Shown: positions 1 through 10,175 of the stretch, piece after piece
Numbering within the stretch: the stretch's first letter is position 1
How the letters are laid out: the number at the start of each line of letters is the position of its first letter
From: Euglena gracilis
Taxonomy: Eukaryota > Euglenida > Euglenophyceae > Euglenales
Length of the DNA: 64,000 bases
Direction of reading: 5' to 3'
NCBI GenBank assembly: GCA_039621445.1
Contig: CP154955.1
Coordinates: forward strand, 63,058,123-63,122,122
Program-made: the position numbers and the translations under genes
The notes under the pieces: model-generated
Told to the model about the DNA's origin: nothing
The model's input: the letters and a program-made list of their open reading frames with translations, nothing else
Databases searched by the model: none

Positions 1-430
1 ATTTCTGCCCGAAACGATGTTTTTTGGCCTCCCGGACCCGGAAAAAAAAAAAAAAAAAAACAAAAAACCTGTTTTTGAGCCGAAATAAGCGTTTTTCGGA
101 CATGCCAGCCCCCGTTTTGGGCCGCCGACCCATTGACTTTGGGTCAAAACCGGGTCAAAAAAAGTCGAAAAAAAATCGAATTTTTTTTTTGCCCGAAACG
201 ATGTTTTTTTGGCCTCCCGGACCCGGAAAAACTGTTTTTGAGCCGAAAATGAGCGTTTTTCGACCCGCCAGCGCCCCGTTTTGGGCCGCCAACCCATTGA
301 CTTTGGGTCAAAACTGGTCAAAAAAGTCGAAAAAAATCGAAATTTTTTTGCCCGAAACGATGTTTTTTGGCCTCCCGGACCCGGAAAATGTGTTATTTGA
401 GCCAAAAACGACTGTTTTTTGACCCTCTGG
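1..430 (+). repeat. Dispersed A/T-rich repeat R1, about 2.5 tandem units
   Basis: The phrase CCCGAAACGATG followed by a T-run and GGCCTCCCGGACCCGG begins near positions 9, 192 and 351, so the segment is a degenerate tandem array of roughly 160-180 bp units. The same unit recurs at about 21015-21345 in the same orientation, and inverted at 8220-8420 and 22160-22450. The open frames through it are low-complexity Lys/Phe/Pro and differ between copies, so they are not genes. The family is not recognised. Confidence 0.8.
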
Positions 431-1372
431 CCTCCGGTTTCGGGCACAAAACCCTTGCATTTCAGTCAAAAGAGATCCGTGGAGTGGGCCAGTGTATACA
501 GAGGGGTCTATGAAGGGGTGGGTGTGCGCTTATCAAGAGCTCAGCACTATTCAAAACCTGGTCCGGACCTCCCCCCCCCTAGATGTTGGGGGGGGTCCGG
601 ACCCCCACCCCCCCCCTCCTTGACAGGTGCCAAAAATAGCAGAAAATTTTCTTCCGGCGCTGCGCGCCGTAAAATGAGCAAAAACACCCCTTTTGCTGAC
701 TTTTGGCCATATTGCCCATTTTTTGATGTGTTGGTGTTTTCCCCCCAAAAAATGTTCAAAAAAATTTCAAAAAATACGCATTTTTGGATCGATTTTCAAA
801 GAAAAATCAGGGATTTTTGACCGTTTTCGACCCGTTTTCTGGCGCCCGTCCATGAAATCGAAAAATTTTCGGCCCCTCCTCAGTTTCGAGGTGGGAGGGG
901 GTATCTGACCCACCCCCGCCCTCTGTGTCGTGAGGGGGGGCGGTCCTACCCACCCCCCCTCCTCAAGGCTTCCCATCCAACAATGCCCCCCCCTCCTAGA
1001 CTGGAGAGGGGGTCCAAAAAAAAAAGACCTCATAAAAGGTTAAAACTTTACTTCTGGCATTTTGTGCTAAAATTTTTGGTAATTTTTTGGTATATTTTTC
1101 CCAATAAAATATGGTATTTTTAGCCAATTTTGGGGGCAAAAAAATTGGCCCAGCGCTTTGCACTGGGTCGAAAATTGGTGGGGGGGTCCAACCCCCCCCA
1201 CCTGCCCTGATATCGAACCCTGCACGCCATTCTGTCAGTCTCCAAACAATTTTTGGAGAATTTTCAGATTTTGTTAAAAAAGGCAATTTTCCTGTGTTGA
1301 AACAATCCGAACTTTTTCTTCCAGGTTTCTCGGTACAAATTTGTGAAAAAAAAGGTTTTTTTCGGACTTCTT
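431..1372. other. Gene-free gap of G/C-tract hairpin repeats
   Basis: No gene is visible. The stretch alternates long C or G runs with T-rich sequence and carries small GC-rich hairpins of the type GGCGC-loop-GCGCC near 655-670. The phrase ending GAGCTCAGCACTATTC at about 535-551 has a close relative near 14129, so part of this gap is another dispersed repeat. Confidence 0.5.
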
Positions 1373-1790
1373 AAACCCCTTCCCCCACTTATAAACCCCC
1401 CGGGGTTTATAGGATCCGGTTTGGTTGATCGGCCGAAGGGGGGGGTTTATAGGTGGGGGGGTTTATAGGATCCGGCCGGAATTGTTGGTGAAAATCCGAC
1501 CCCCCAAAATGACCCCGAAACCCCCCCAAATTGGCAGTTTTCGGCAAATTTGGTCAAAAATGGCATTTTTGATGATGATCGGTCACAAAAAATTGCCAAA
1601 AAACCAGTTTTTGGATGGTTTGGGGCCGGAAAAATCGTTCCCGGCGGTTTCCATTTTTCTTTCCAGGGGGGGGGGGGGTTATAGGATCCGGTTTGGTTGG
1701 TCGGCCCGAGGGGGGGGTTTATAAGTGGGGAGGGGGGTTATAAGTGGGGGGGTTTACAAGTGGGGGGTGGGGTTTAGTCCCCAGGGGTTA
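1373..1790 (+). repeat. Dispersed repeat R2, forward copy
   Basis: Characterised by TTATAAACCCCCC and GGATCCGGTTTGGTTG phrases at both ends and a middle that reads CCGACCCCCCAAAATGACC. The reverse complement of the same arrangement lies at 4452-4850, making an inverted pair about 3 kb apart. There is no coding potential beyond chance frames. Confidence 0.75.
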
Positions 1791-3235
1791 AAAAATGTCA
1801 ATTTTTTCCCCTCTGACCCGGACCCGTCTGGGAAACTGCCCTCTACCCTCTGTTCCCGCTGACCTGTCCCGAAGGGACCTGTCTCCTACCTCTGTATTTG
1901 CTGAGTTGTCTGGAGAAAGTTTCCCGGGGCAGTGGGTATAGTGTGGCGTGGTGTAATGTGGTGTGGTGTGTTGTGATGCAGTGTAGTGTAATGTAGTGTG
2001 GTGTGGTGTATGTGGCATAGAAGAGCATAGTACAGTTTTGTATGGTACAGCACAGCTTTGCATGGTACACTGTAGTCTTGTTGTCATTGGCAGCATTTTT
2101 CACACCGGAATTTCCTGCCCACATTACCTGCCCTGATCCTAACCCATCACTCCAGCAATGACACGGTGACGAAGGGCATGTCTGTGCCTTTGCTGGCCTG
2201 GGACTGACCTTCCCCAGAAAAGTCGGGAAGTATTCCCATATGTTTGCCTTGTTTCCTGAGTGAAACATAATGGCTTTAGAACTGTTATCGAGTCTTTTGA
2301 ATGGAAGCCAAATCGGTTTCAAAATGATTTCTTTGAGGGGAGATGGGGAACAGGATATGGTGTCACCTTGGAGTTGGCAGCTGATTTTGGCATTTGCAAC
2401 TGCAACCCTCGTTTTCAACAGCCGTCTGTTGGAGCACAAAGGAGTTATGGTCAAAGTTCGTCTGCCTGACAATCGCAATGGCCAGTGCAGAGCAACGCAT
2501 GGAATGAGAACTGCCGACAACCCCTATCCCATTTCAGTCGTCATTGGTGTACCACGCACTCATCCTATGAGCTCACCTACAAAACCAATTTGGGACGACC
2601 GAAAGCAGTTTTTAGACACTCACCAGCCTATACTCATGTGCTGGAGGTTCACCCGCCACAGGATTTCCCCTTTCCAGACCCAGGTTCTTTTTTAAGGAAT
2701 TTCGGGTGCTATGGGCAGGCAGGAGAAAGGACCCCCCCCCCTCCCGGAGTCAGGCAGCGTTTGATATACGGAGGGGCCGGATCACCCCCCCCCCCACTGC
2801 CAGGGGGACCAGACCGACCGCAGGGTGGAAGGGGTCAAACCCGAACCCCCCCAAGAAAAGATCAAAATGTTCCTTCTGGCGCTTCGAGCTGAAAATTTTG
2901 TGCATTTTTGCCAAAATTTGGCCCAAAAAGTGAGTGCCAAAATAGCATTTTCAGCTGGGTTTTGGGGGGAGGGGCAAAAAATTCGTTCACCCAGTCTGCG
3001 GAAACCCTCCGACCCTCCCACCTGCCCCCATATCGCATCCTGGGGTCAGGTTTTGGGGTGGGCAGTGCTAAAGCACACACCCGGTGCCCAAGGCGCTGGG
3101 GGCCTGAAAATTGCTTTTTTCAAGAGAAAATTGGCTGGGCCAGAAGTCACTGGGACCCAAAGCCAACACAGCCATCCTCCTCCTCTCGGGGGTTGGTGAG
3201 CAGAAGCTGGCAAGGCCAATACGTGGTGCTCTCAG
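1791..3235. other. Gap without recognisable gene; GT-rich microsatellite
   Basis: Positions 1935-2060 are a degenerate GTGTGG/GTAATG microsatellite. The stretch 2085-2690 is unusually repeat-free but gives no recognisable protein in six frames. From 2740 to 3110 it returns to C/G-tract repeat sequence with a GGCGCTTCGAGCTG hairpin-like phrase. It presumably lies in an intron or upstream of the ABC transporter exons. Confidence 0.45.
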
Positions 3236-3399
3236 GGAGGCCCAGCAGGCAGCCGACGACACCGCGAAGCCTGCTGCTAAGATGCAGCTTGTTGCCGGCA
3301 AGGCAAAGGGTGAGGACCGGAACCTGCTCTCCAGCGCCATCCGATCCCGTCGCACGAAGGCCGGGAAGCTGATGCAAGCAGAGGACCGCATGGAGGGGG
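3236..3399 (+). CDS. ABC transporter subfamily C (MRP-like), linker exon
   Basis: First visible exon of an ABCC/MRP-type membrane exporter. The translation ends with AGKLMQAEDRMEG, which matches the conserved segment joining the first nucleotide-binding domain to the second transmembrane domain in this family (typically K-L-x-x-x-E-x-R-x-x-G-x-V). The start after CTCAG at 3235 is a plausible acceptor but coding could begin slightly earlier. The 3' end before GC at 3400 joins in phase to the next exon, implying a GC-AG intron. The first nucleotide-binding domain and everything N-terminal are not in the window, so the gene is only partly visible. Confidence 0.7.
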
Positions 3400-3608
3400 G
3401 CGTCCAGGGGCGGATCAGCACGCATTCTCGCAGTTGTCTTTTGTGTGTGCCAATGTGGGTTTGGTGGTGCGCCTGTGCGCTTGTGTTTGAAGGTTGTTTG
3501 CGAGTTTTGGTATGTGACGGTTGGCTTTGTTCTTTGTAAGCTCGCATGCACATTTATTTTTCCACAGTTTTATTTGCACCTCTCATTTTTCTTATTCCCT
3601 CCCTGAAG

Positions 3609-3658
3609 TCATCAGATGGGTCACGTACAGCAAGTACCTGGCGACCAGCAGGGACCTT
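3609..3658 (+). CDS. ABC transporter subfamily C, exon opening TMD2
   Basis: Short exon reading VIRWVTYSKYLATSRDLAG, corresponding to the family motif W-x-V-Y-x-x-Y-L that starts the second transmembrane domain. The acceptor is GAAG|TC. The 3' boundary is uncertain by a few bases because several GC or GA donors are possible around CTTGCTGGATTTG. It joins in phase to the preceding exon if that exon ends at 3399. Confidence 0.65.
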
Positions 3659-4030
3659 GCTGGATTTGTTTGTCTGGTCACCTTTGATGCCCAACTTAAT
3701 GCTTTTAACCCCAGACGTTCATGCGAGTGGACGTTGGGGTTTCAAAAAGATACCCCCCCTCCAAAGACTGGGCTTGTCCAACCACCACCACCCAGTCAGG
3801 ATATTGATTCCATAAATTCCGGAAGAGTTGCGTGAATTTATTTTTGCTTTCTTTGCTTTTTGTATTTTCAGAGAAGTTTTCCTTTGTAATGTGTTCACAT
3901 AAGCACTTCTCTGCGGAGCCCGGAATTTGTGTGGCAGTGAACAGGTCCCGTCAAATGTGCTTCATGAGGTATGTCCCCATGTTCCACACCACTCAATTGA
4001 AAATACAATGTTTGGTTTTGATTGTTTCGA

Positions 4031-4451
4031 TACCCCCCCGCCCTATGTCCAACGACCCCCCTATGTCTAATGACCACCCCCCCGGTCAGAGAACACCTTT
4101 TCGGAGGTTTGACCAAATTTTTGGTCCCGGCGTGAAGCGCCGGGACGAAAAATTTTGCCCAAAAATTGGCCAAAAATTTGGCCAAAATGCCATTTTTGAC
4201 ACTTTTTGGACAAAAATTTGTCAAAATTGCCCAAAATTTTCGGCGCAAAGCGCCGGAAGGGAAAAATTGGGCATTTTTGGGTGGGTAGGGACCCGGGTAC
4301 CCACCAACTTTCTTTTGACCCCATGTCCAACGACCACCCCCCCCCCCCCGGTCAGAGGACACCTTTTTGGTCACTACCCTATGTCCAACGACCACCCCCC
4401 CCCCCGGTCAGAGGACAGAGGTTACCGGTCATTGGACATAGGGGGGGGGTA
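4031..4451. mobile_element. Foldback/MITE-like element with C-tract ends
   Basis: The left end reads TACCCCCCCG then CCTATGTCCAACGACC. The right end reads GGTCATTGGACATAGG then a G-run and TA, the inverted complement. The phrase CCTATGTCCAACGACC is repeated internally near 4321 and 4378. Two small hairpins (CCCGGCGTGAAGCGCCGGG and CGGCGCAAAGCGCCGG) sit inside. There is no open frame for a transposase, so it would be non-autonomous. Confidence 0.6.
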
Positions 4452-4850
4452 ATGCAAACCCCACCCCACTTATCACCCCCCCCACTTATAAACCCCCCCC
4501 ACCTATAAACCCCCCCCCTCGGTCCGACCAACCAAACCGGATCCTATAACCCCCCCCCAAAGGAAGAAAAATGCAAACCGCCAGGGACAATTTTTTCTGC
4601 CGCAAACCATCCAACAACTTGGGTGGTTTGATTTGCTGACCAGCATCAAAAATGCCAATTTTTTTTTACCAAATTTGCCAAAAATTGCCAATTTCGGGGG
4701 GTTTCGGGGTCATTTTGGGGGGTCGGATTTTCACCAATAATTCCGGATCCTAAACCCCCCCCCCCACTTATAAACCCCCCCTTCGGCCGACCAACCAAAC
4801 CGGATCCTCTAAACCCTGGGGGGGTCATAAGCGGGGGGGGGGGTTAGGCA
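4452..4850 (-). repeat. Dispersed repeat R2, inverted copy
   Basis: Reverse complement of the 1373-1790 repeat: TTATAAACCCCCC, CCAACCAAACCGGATCC and the CCAAATTTGCCAAAAATTGCC core appear in reverse order. The two copies share end motifs and length (about 400 bp). Confidence 0.7.
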
Positions 4851-4871
4851 CCACAAAATGACACCATTTGG

Positions 4872-4915
4872 TTACCTCCCCCCCCCCTTGTCTAAAAAAA
4901 AACAAAAAAAAAGAA

Positions 4916-4992
<77 letters not shown>

Positions 4993-5389
4993 AAAACAAA
5001 AAAAAAGAGCACCACCCTTGTCTAAGCACCACCCCCCCGGTTCTTACCCATCTTTTTACAGGTCATCGTCACGGGGAGGTTTCTTTTGTGTGCATTTTTA
5101 AGGGAAATTTCTCAAACATTTCGAATTTCTGCAACTTCTGAGACCTGATTTGGTGAGGTATTGTTGATTTCTGCATCCATATGTGTGTAAGTTCAACAGT
5201 GGACCTCCAAATTAAGGTGAATTTTTCTTTTTCGGTGCGAAGCGCCGGATTTTTTTTTTTGCATTCAAAATTTCCCCCCTTGTCTAAGCACCACCCCCCT
5301 GGTTCCTACCCATATTTTGGCAAAATAAGCACCCCCCCCCCCGGTTCTTACCCATCTTTTCCGGTTCTTAGACAAGGGGGGGGGGGTAA
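4872..5389. mobile_element. Foldback element with TTACC(C)n..CTTGTCTAA ends
   Basis: The left end is TTACCTCCC plus a C-run and CTTGTCTAA; the right end is TTAGACAAGG plus a G-run and TAA. The interior holds a poly(A) tract of about 75 nt (4915-4990) and several repeats of CTTGTCTAAGCACCACCCCC followed by GGTTCTTACCCATC. It belongs to the same structural class as 4031-4451 and 14332-14906. Confidence 0.6.
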
Positions 5390-5655
5390 TGAAGTAATGG
5401 CAAAATTGCACGTGTATGAAAATGCCAAAAACAGGGAGAAAAAAGCTGACAGCCCCCTGAAAAATGATAAATGGCCTGATTGTTTGAGAGCGGTTATTTA
5501 GACAAACGGCCAAACATTGCCAACAAGTTGGCCAAATGACCAAAAAAACCAAAACTGGCAACAACCAAGCGGCCAAAACTGGCCAAAGTGGCTGAAATCA
5601 GCAAAAAAAAATCAAACAGCCGCCGACCAAAAGAATCTACATGCTCCCAACCAAG

Positions 5656-5819
5656 CGCCCTGATGGGCCCAAGCTTCGGCGGGGTGCTCTGGTTCGCCAC
5701 CAACTTCCTCGTCACAGTGCTGCAGCATTTCTTCGAGAAGGCCGGGCAGCTGTGGCTCGGCTACTGGGCCCAGGGGGTCTTCTGGGAGGACGAGCCCACC
5801 GCGTTCTGGCTGGGCATCT
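5656..5819 (+). CDS. ABC transporter subfamily C, TMD2 helix exon
   Basis: Reads ALMGPSFGGVLWFATNF followed by LVTVLQHFFEKAGQLWLGYW, typical of the first TMD2 helix of ABCC proteins, which ends in a (W/L)-x-x-Y-W motif. A GC donor at 5820 (ATCT|GCCGCG) is the likely 3' end. The 5' boundary after ACCAAG is approximate. GC content is markedly higher than in the surrounding intron. Confidence 0.7.
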
Positions 5820-6469
5820 GCCGCGGGCCCCCCTGCCCCAAACCTCCCCGGTTGTGGCCGTCGTTTTTTCGGGGAATCCCAGCAAAACCTTTCCCTGGAC
5901 TCGTGAACTTGTGGTGATTCAATGTCACAAACCCCCACAAATGATTTCCCCTCCCTCTGAAGCAAGTTATTCTCCCCAGATGCATGTCCCAAAGGTTCGA
6001 TTTCCACGAAATAATTTGCCCCGGGTTCCATTTTGGTTGATCAGATTGTTTGTTTGCCCCCTTTTAGTTTGCTGTTCGGGGGGGGGGGTTCACCACCCAG
6101 TTGAGGGCGCATCCCCGTGAGGTCCATTGTGGTCGACCCCCCTGATTACTTTAAGTTCAATAAGGGGAGAGGGTTCCGCTGGTAACCGCTCTCTCAGAAT
6201 GTCTGGATTGTCAGAATGGTCTGGATAATTTTGCATCTGTCTTTTATTATTTATTTTTGGCTTCGTGTGTTTTTCACTGTTCGGATTTTTTTGCTCTATC
6301 GGCCAAAGGAGGGGGGTCTCATCTTGGGAGGTTAAGGGTAATTTGGGCAGATCCACCGTGCTTTTTTTTGGAGGGAAAATATGGTTGCCTCACATGTTAC
6401 AGCACGTGCCATTATGTTTAAAGCACGGAAAAAATCACAAATTGCCTGCCAGCAAAACAGCGAAAGAGG

Positions 6470-6665
6470 TGAATGGGCTCAACATTGTCAGGGGCTCCCG
6501 CCCCCATGCCGCCTTCATAGTCCTGTCCGCATTGTGTGTGATTGGCCGGGAGACGCAGTACGCGTACGGCTCGGCCCGCCCGTCCCTGAAGCTGCACGAG
6601 CGGGCACACTGCGGCGGGTGTTGGGGGCCGCCATGTCGTATTTCGGCACCTCGCCGGCCGGGGGG
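6470..6665 (+). pseudogene. ABC transporter subfamily C exon with 2-bp frame break
   Basis: One frame reads LSALCVIGRETQYAYGSARP and then LKLHERA. After position 6608 the recognisable continuation LRRVLGAAMSYFGTSPAG is in a different frame. Together these match the family segment L-H-x-x-M/L-L-x-x-V-L-x-A-P-M-S-F-F-x-x-T-P. The break coincides with GCACACTG, where GCACTG would keep the frame, so it looks like a CA dinucleotide duplication. It is either a real inactivating change or an assembly error. Exon limits are approximate. Confidence 0.6.
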
Positions 6666-6683
6666 GTGCTTTTGTGTACGTGA

Positions 6684-6754
6684 CCGCGCGCGTGTGTGGG
6701 TGTGTGCGTGCGTGCGTGCGTGCGTGCATGCGTGCGTGCGTGCATGCGTGTGGC

Positions 6755-6801
<47 letters not shown>

Positions 6802-6808
6802 TGCGTGC

Positions 6809-6855
<47 letters not shown>

Positions 6856-6908
6856 CGAGCGTGCGTGCATGCGCGCACGTGTGTGTGTGTGTGTGTGTGG
6901 CGTGTGCG

Positions 6909-6986
<78 letters not shown>

Positions 6987-7090
6987 CATGTGTGCGTGTG
7001 TGTGTGCGCGCGCGCGTGTGTGTGTGTTGTGTGTGTGGCGTGGGTGTGAGTGTGGGGTGTGTGGGTGTGGGGGTTGGGGTGGGTGGGTGG
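6684..7090. repeat. Compound (GT)n/(GC)n/(CT)n microsatellite
   Basis: About 400 bp of GTGTGT, GCGTGC, GCGCGC and a CTCTCT block, lying in the intron between two ABCC exons. Long open frames here encode only Cys-Val or Thr-His runs and are artefacts. Confidence 0.95.
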
Positions 7091-7136
7091 GGTCAGTGTG
7101 TGATCCAACCGTCACTCCCCACCTTGCTTGGGGCAG

Positions 7137-7297
7137 CACTGCCCTGTGGTGGACGGGCCGCATCATCAACCGCTTCTCCCAGGACATCAGCGACTTGGAC
7201 CTCATGCTGCCCTTCATGTTCAACCAGCACCTCAACATGTGCTTCCTGCTCATTACGTCGATAATTGCCATCCTGATCGCGACGCCCTGGTTCATCG
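7137..7297 (+). CDS. ABC transporter subfamily C, GRIINRFSQD exon
   Basis: Reads GRIINRFSQDISDLDLMLP then FMFNQHLNMCFLLITSIIA, the highly conserved cytoplasmic loop and following membrane helix of ABCC transporters (family pattern G-R-I-(I/L)-N-R-F-S-x-D). The donor ATCG|GTTCTT at 7298 joins in phase to the next exon. The 5' end after GGGCAG is tentative because it would add a few residues not usual in the family. Confidence 0.8.
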
Positions 7298-7736
7298 GTT
7301 CTTGCCCAGAGTGCCCCTCCCTCCCCAGCCCCTCCTGGATGTTTGTCCTTTCTGGGCTTGACACGGCATACGTTATGTCTGAAAGTCCACAGCAAGGCCT
7401 ACAAAAGTTGCCGCCTTGAGGCTGGCTTGTCAGTTTCAACTCCCCAGAGGCGGGTGGGAGGGGTGGTGGAAATTTTCTGTCTGGACAACTGTCAGGGATT
7501 TTGGTTTCCAGTCAGGTGACAAATTCCCAAGCATCAACCGTTGCATACATGAGAACAGTGTTTTCGGCCAAGTGTTAAACAGGCGGCTGATTTTCCAGCT
7601 CACCAGAACCTGGCACCCCAGCACACCCCTATGTCACTCAAGGCCATATTGCGGGGGAAAGTAGCCTGGTTGCCCATTTTGGGGATCTGAACAGCTTCCC
7701 AGTGACGTCCTTTGCCCACATTTCTTTCTCGCTCAG

Positions 7737-7868
7737 GTGTTTTTGCCGTGGTCTTCGGCTTCTATTTCATCTGCGCACGCATCTACATGAAGAGCAGCTT
7801 GGAGCTCCGCCGGATGTACAGCATCACCACCACCCCCGTGTTGAACCATTTCCAGCAGAGTCTCCAGG
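7737..7868 (+). CDS. ABC transporter subfamily C, SSLELRRMYSITTTP exon
   Basis: The acceptor GCTCAG|GTGTTT and donor CAGG|GTGTGT are both canonical. The translation VFAVVFGFYFICARIYMKS then SLELRRMYSITTTPVLNHFQ matches the ABCC segment in which S-x-x-x-L-R-R-L precedes S-P-(V/I)-x-x-H-F. It is the last recognisable exon. The expected next segment (a T-I-R-A-F-type motif and the second nucleotide-binding domain) is not found downstream, so the gene is truncated or continues across a very large intron. Confidence 0.8.
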
Positions 7869-8882
7869 GTGTGTGTTGCTCTCGGTGGGTGGGATTGTGG
7901 TGTGCGTGTGGCAGGAATGTGGGTTTTTTTTGTCTGTCCACATATTTATGAGTTCTTTTTATTTGAGGTTCAATTTGGCAACCTTGGAAAGCAGATATGG
8001 AAGAAACAGGGCACAGAAATATGCACACACCAAGCAATTTACTCTGTATGGAATCCCTGCATAGAATAAGCCAGGTTTTGTGTCGTGCTGAGCTCTTTAC
8101 GTGGGTGATCGTGCCATGCTGCAGCAGATATTTGAGGCGTTGGCAGCCAGGGCGGCCCGGCCCAGCCCGGCCCGGCAGCCCAGTATCCCGGCCCGGCCCA
8201 GCCCGGCCTGGCCCGTCCAAAATGTACGGGTTTCGGGCCAAAAGGGGGGGGCTGGGGGTTGGGGAGAGCTCATTTTCGGTTCGGAAACAGTTTTTCCAGG
8301 TCGGGGAGGCCCAAAAACATCGTTTTGCGTAAAAGAAATTTTCGATCCCAGAAATGACCCAAGAATGGGTTTCGGGCCAAAATGAGAAACCCCAGGGCCA
8401 TTTTGGGCCACAAAAGCGCGCCGGAACACGGGCCAGGCGTGTGGGCAGCCAAAACGGGAAATGGGGGATGATAGAAGGCCTCCAGGGATGCATTTCATCT
8501 AACTGACATTTCCGGAAATAATGGACGTTTTCTCGAGATATTTTGGGGAAATCAATTTTTTGACCGAAAATCTCGCCCGGCGAAATGGCAGAGTCGAAGG
8601 GGGGGAGGCAAATCCTACCCAGTTTGGACCTTTCGCAGGCGAATAAATCAGGCCTGGCGGGGAGTTGAGGGTCAAACGGAGGTGATTCGGAAACTAGAAA
8701 TCCAGTCGCTCGCAGTTGCAAAAAAAATTCCGGGAATGGGGCCGGGTTCATGGTGGTAATCCGGTTCCCCCACCTACCGGGGGGAGGGGGGGTCCAACCC
8801 ACCCCCTTTCCCCCAGTGGTGAGCTTCGCTCTTACCCATGAAGGGATAAGAGCTCAGCGCCCCGTGATTGATACCCTAGAAT
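7869..8882. other. Gap with inverted R1 repeat and GC-rich stretch
   Basis: Positions 8145-8215 are a CCCGGCCCAGC-type low-complexity block. Positions 8220-8420 are an inverted copy of repeat R1 (GGCCCAAAAACATCG is the reversed key phrase). Around 8820-8862 a hairpin-like phrase (GAGCTTCGCTCTTACCC facing GATAAGAGCTCAGC) is present; it recurs near 23670-23707. No gene is supported. Confidence 0.55.
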
Positions 8883-8883
8883 A

Positions 8884-8957
<74 letters not shown>

Positions 8958-9003
8958 CACACACATATACACATACATATATATATATATAAACATATAT
9001 AAC
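8883..9003. repeat. (AT)n microsatellite
   Basis: About 120 bp of nearly pure TATATA with short ACAC interruptions. Confidence 0.95.
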
Positions 9004-10175
9004 CTATAGCCCCCTTAGAGGGAAAAAATGATGAAGAAAGAAGAGAGACAAAATGTGCCAAAAAATCGCACGGCGTGCAGAAAAAGCAGGTGCGGTGGTC
9101 TTGCTACCTCTGAGTTTTTTGGCAAATAAAACGCCACAAAATGTACCCTACCCCCCGGTGCAAAAATCAGCTTAGGTGGCACTAATTGCCCACACCCAAA
9201 TCTTAGACGGCTGGGAAGCACCCCCCCCCCCCGGGGGCGTTGCGAGCAAGTGAGTCACCACCACTTGACGGGGCGGCCGACCCGACAAGCCGAGGTGATC
9301 ACGTGGGATTGTGTACCACGACTTCCGGTGTCCGAGGATTTTTTTTCTGACGAATCCAATTGTTTTCATCTTTGGGCGACCTGTTTTTGACCTCCGCCGG
9401 AACTGCAGAGGCAGGGGGAAACACCTCGTCGGACGAAGCCGGTGCGACAAGAAACGCTGTTTTTCAGGGCGGCACACTCGTCCGGTGAACGCATGGTACC
9501 CGCTGGCGCCCCCCTTTCCCTGGTGGCCTCGGTATTGCGCAGGTGCGCATTCACCCCCCCCCCCACCCCCGCTTTATTTTGATTTGGAAACAAAGCATAT
9601 GGGCTTTTTGCTGGAGACTCTATTCCCTCGCTGTCCTTGGTCCGTGGGGTATTTTATAAATATATGAATATATATATATATTTTTTTAGATATATATATA
9701 TATTTATATATATTTTATATTATATATTATTTTTTTTTTTTTTTCTATTTTTTTTTTATAGTATTTTATCTTTTTTCTATTTTATATCTCTCTATATCTT
9801 TTCTGTTTTTATAGAATCCGCTTTTTTATTCTCGGGGGGGCGGGGCGGGAGGTGCAGGTTCGGGGGGGGGGTGGGCCGCGGTTGAGGTGGGCAGTCAGCA
9901 CATGGTTGGAGCGGCGTGTATATGGTTCGCCGGGGTGAACAGGGTGACAGAGGGGTGTGACAGAGTCCGCACAGGGGTTCACCGAGGCACACCGTGCCTG
10001 CCACACTGCGGCCCGTGGCCGCGCGCCGCCGCCTGTGCCGCCCGACGCCCCGCCGCTGCCGGCCCCGGCGCAGCGCTGGGCGCGCTGGTGGGTGCACTCC
10101 CCTTGGCCTTGTCCCATGGGGAGAGGGAGGGGTGTGCCCGCACCTGACCCACCCCCAGTGAACCCCCGAGTCGCC
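9004..10175. other. Gap; second AT/T-rich tract
   Basis: No recognised gene. 9659-9825 is a TATA/T-rich low-complexity tract. One copy of the TGCGCAGGTGCGCATTC near-palindrome lies at about 9535-9552. The rest (9830-10175) is GC-rich without a clear reading frame. Confidence 0.5.

Larger units (their letters stand above)
3659..5655. other. ABCC intron filled with foldback repeats
   Basis: This 2-kb interval separates two ABCC exons and contains no coding sequence I can support. Most of it consists of the foldback element 4031-4451, the inverted R2 copy 4452-4850 and the foldback element 4872-5389, described separately. The flanks 3660-4030 and 5390-5655 are nondescript. Confidence 0.55.

Noticed and set aside
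6265-7439. A 384-codon plus frame and 334-codon minus frame
   Set aside because: Both run through the GT/GC microsatellite as Cys-Val or Thr-His runs. Only the short ABCC exon parts at each side are credible.
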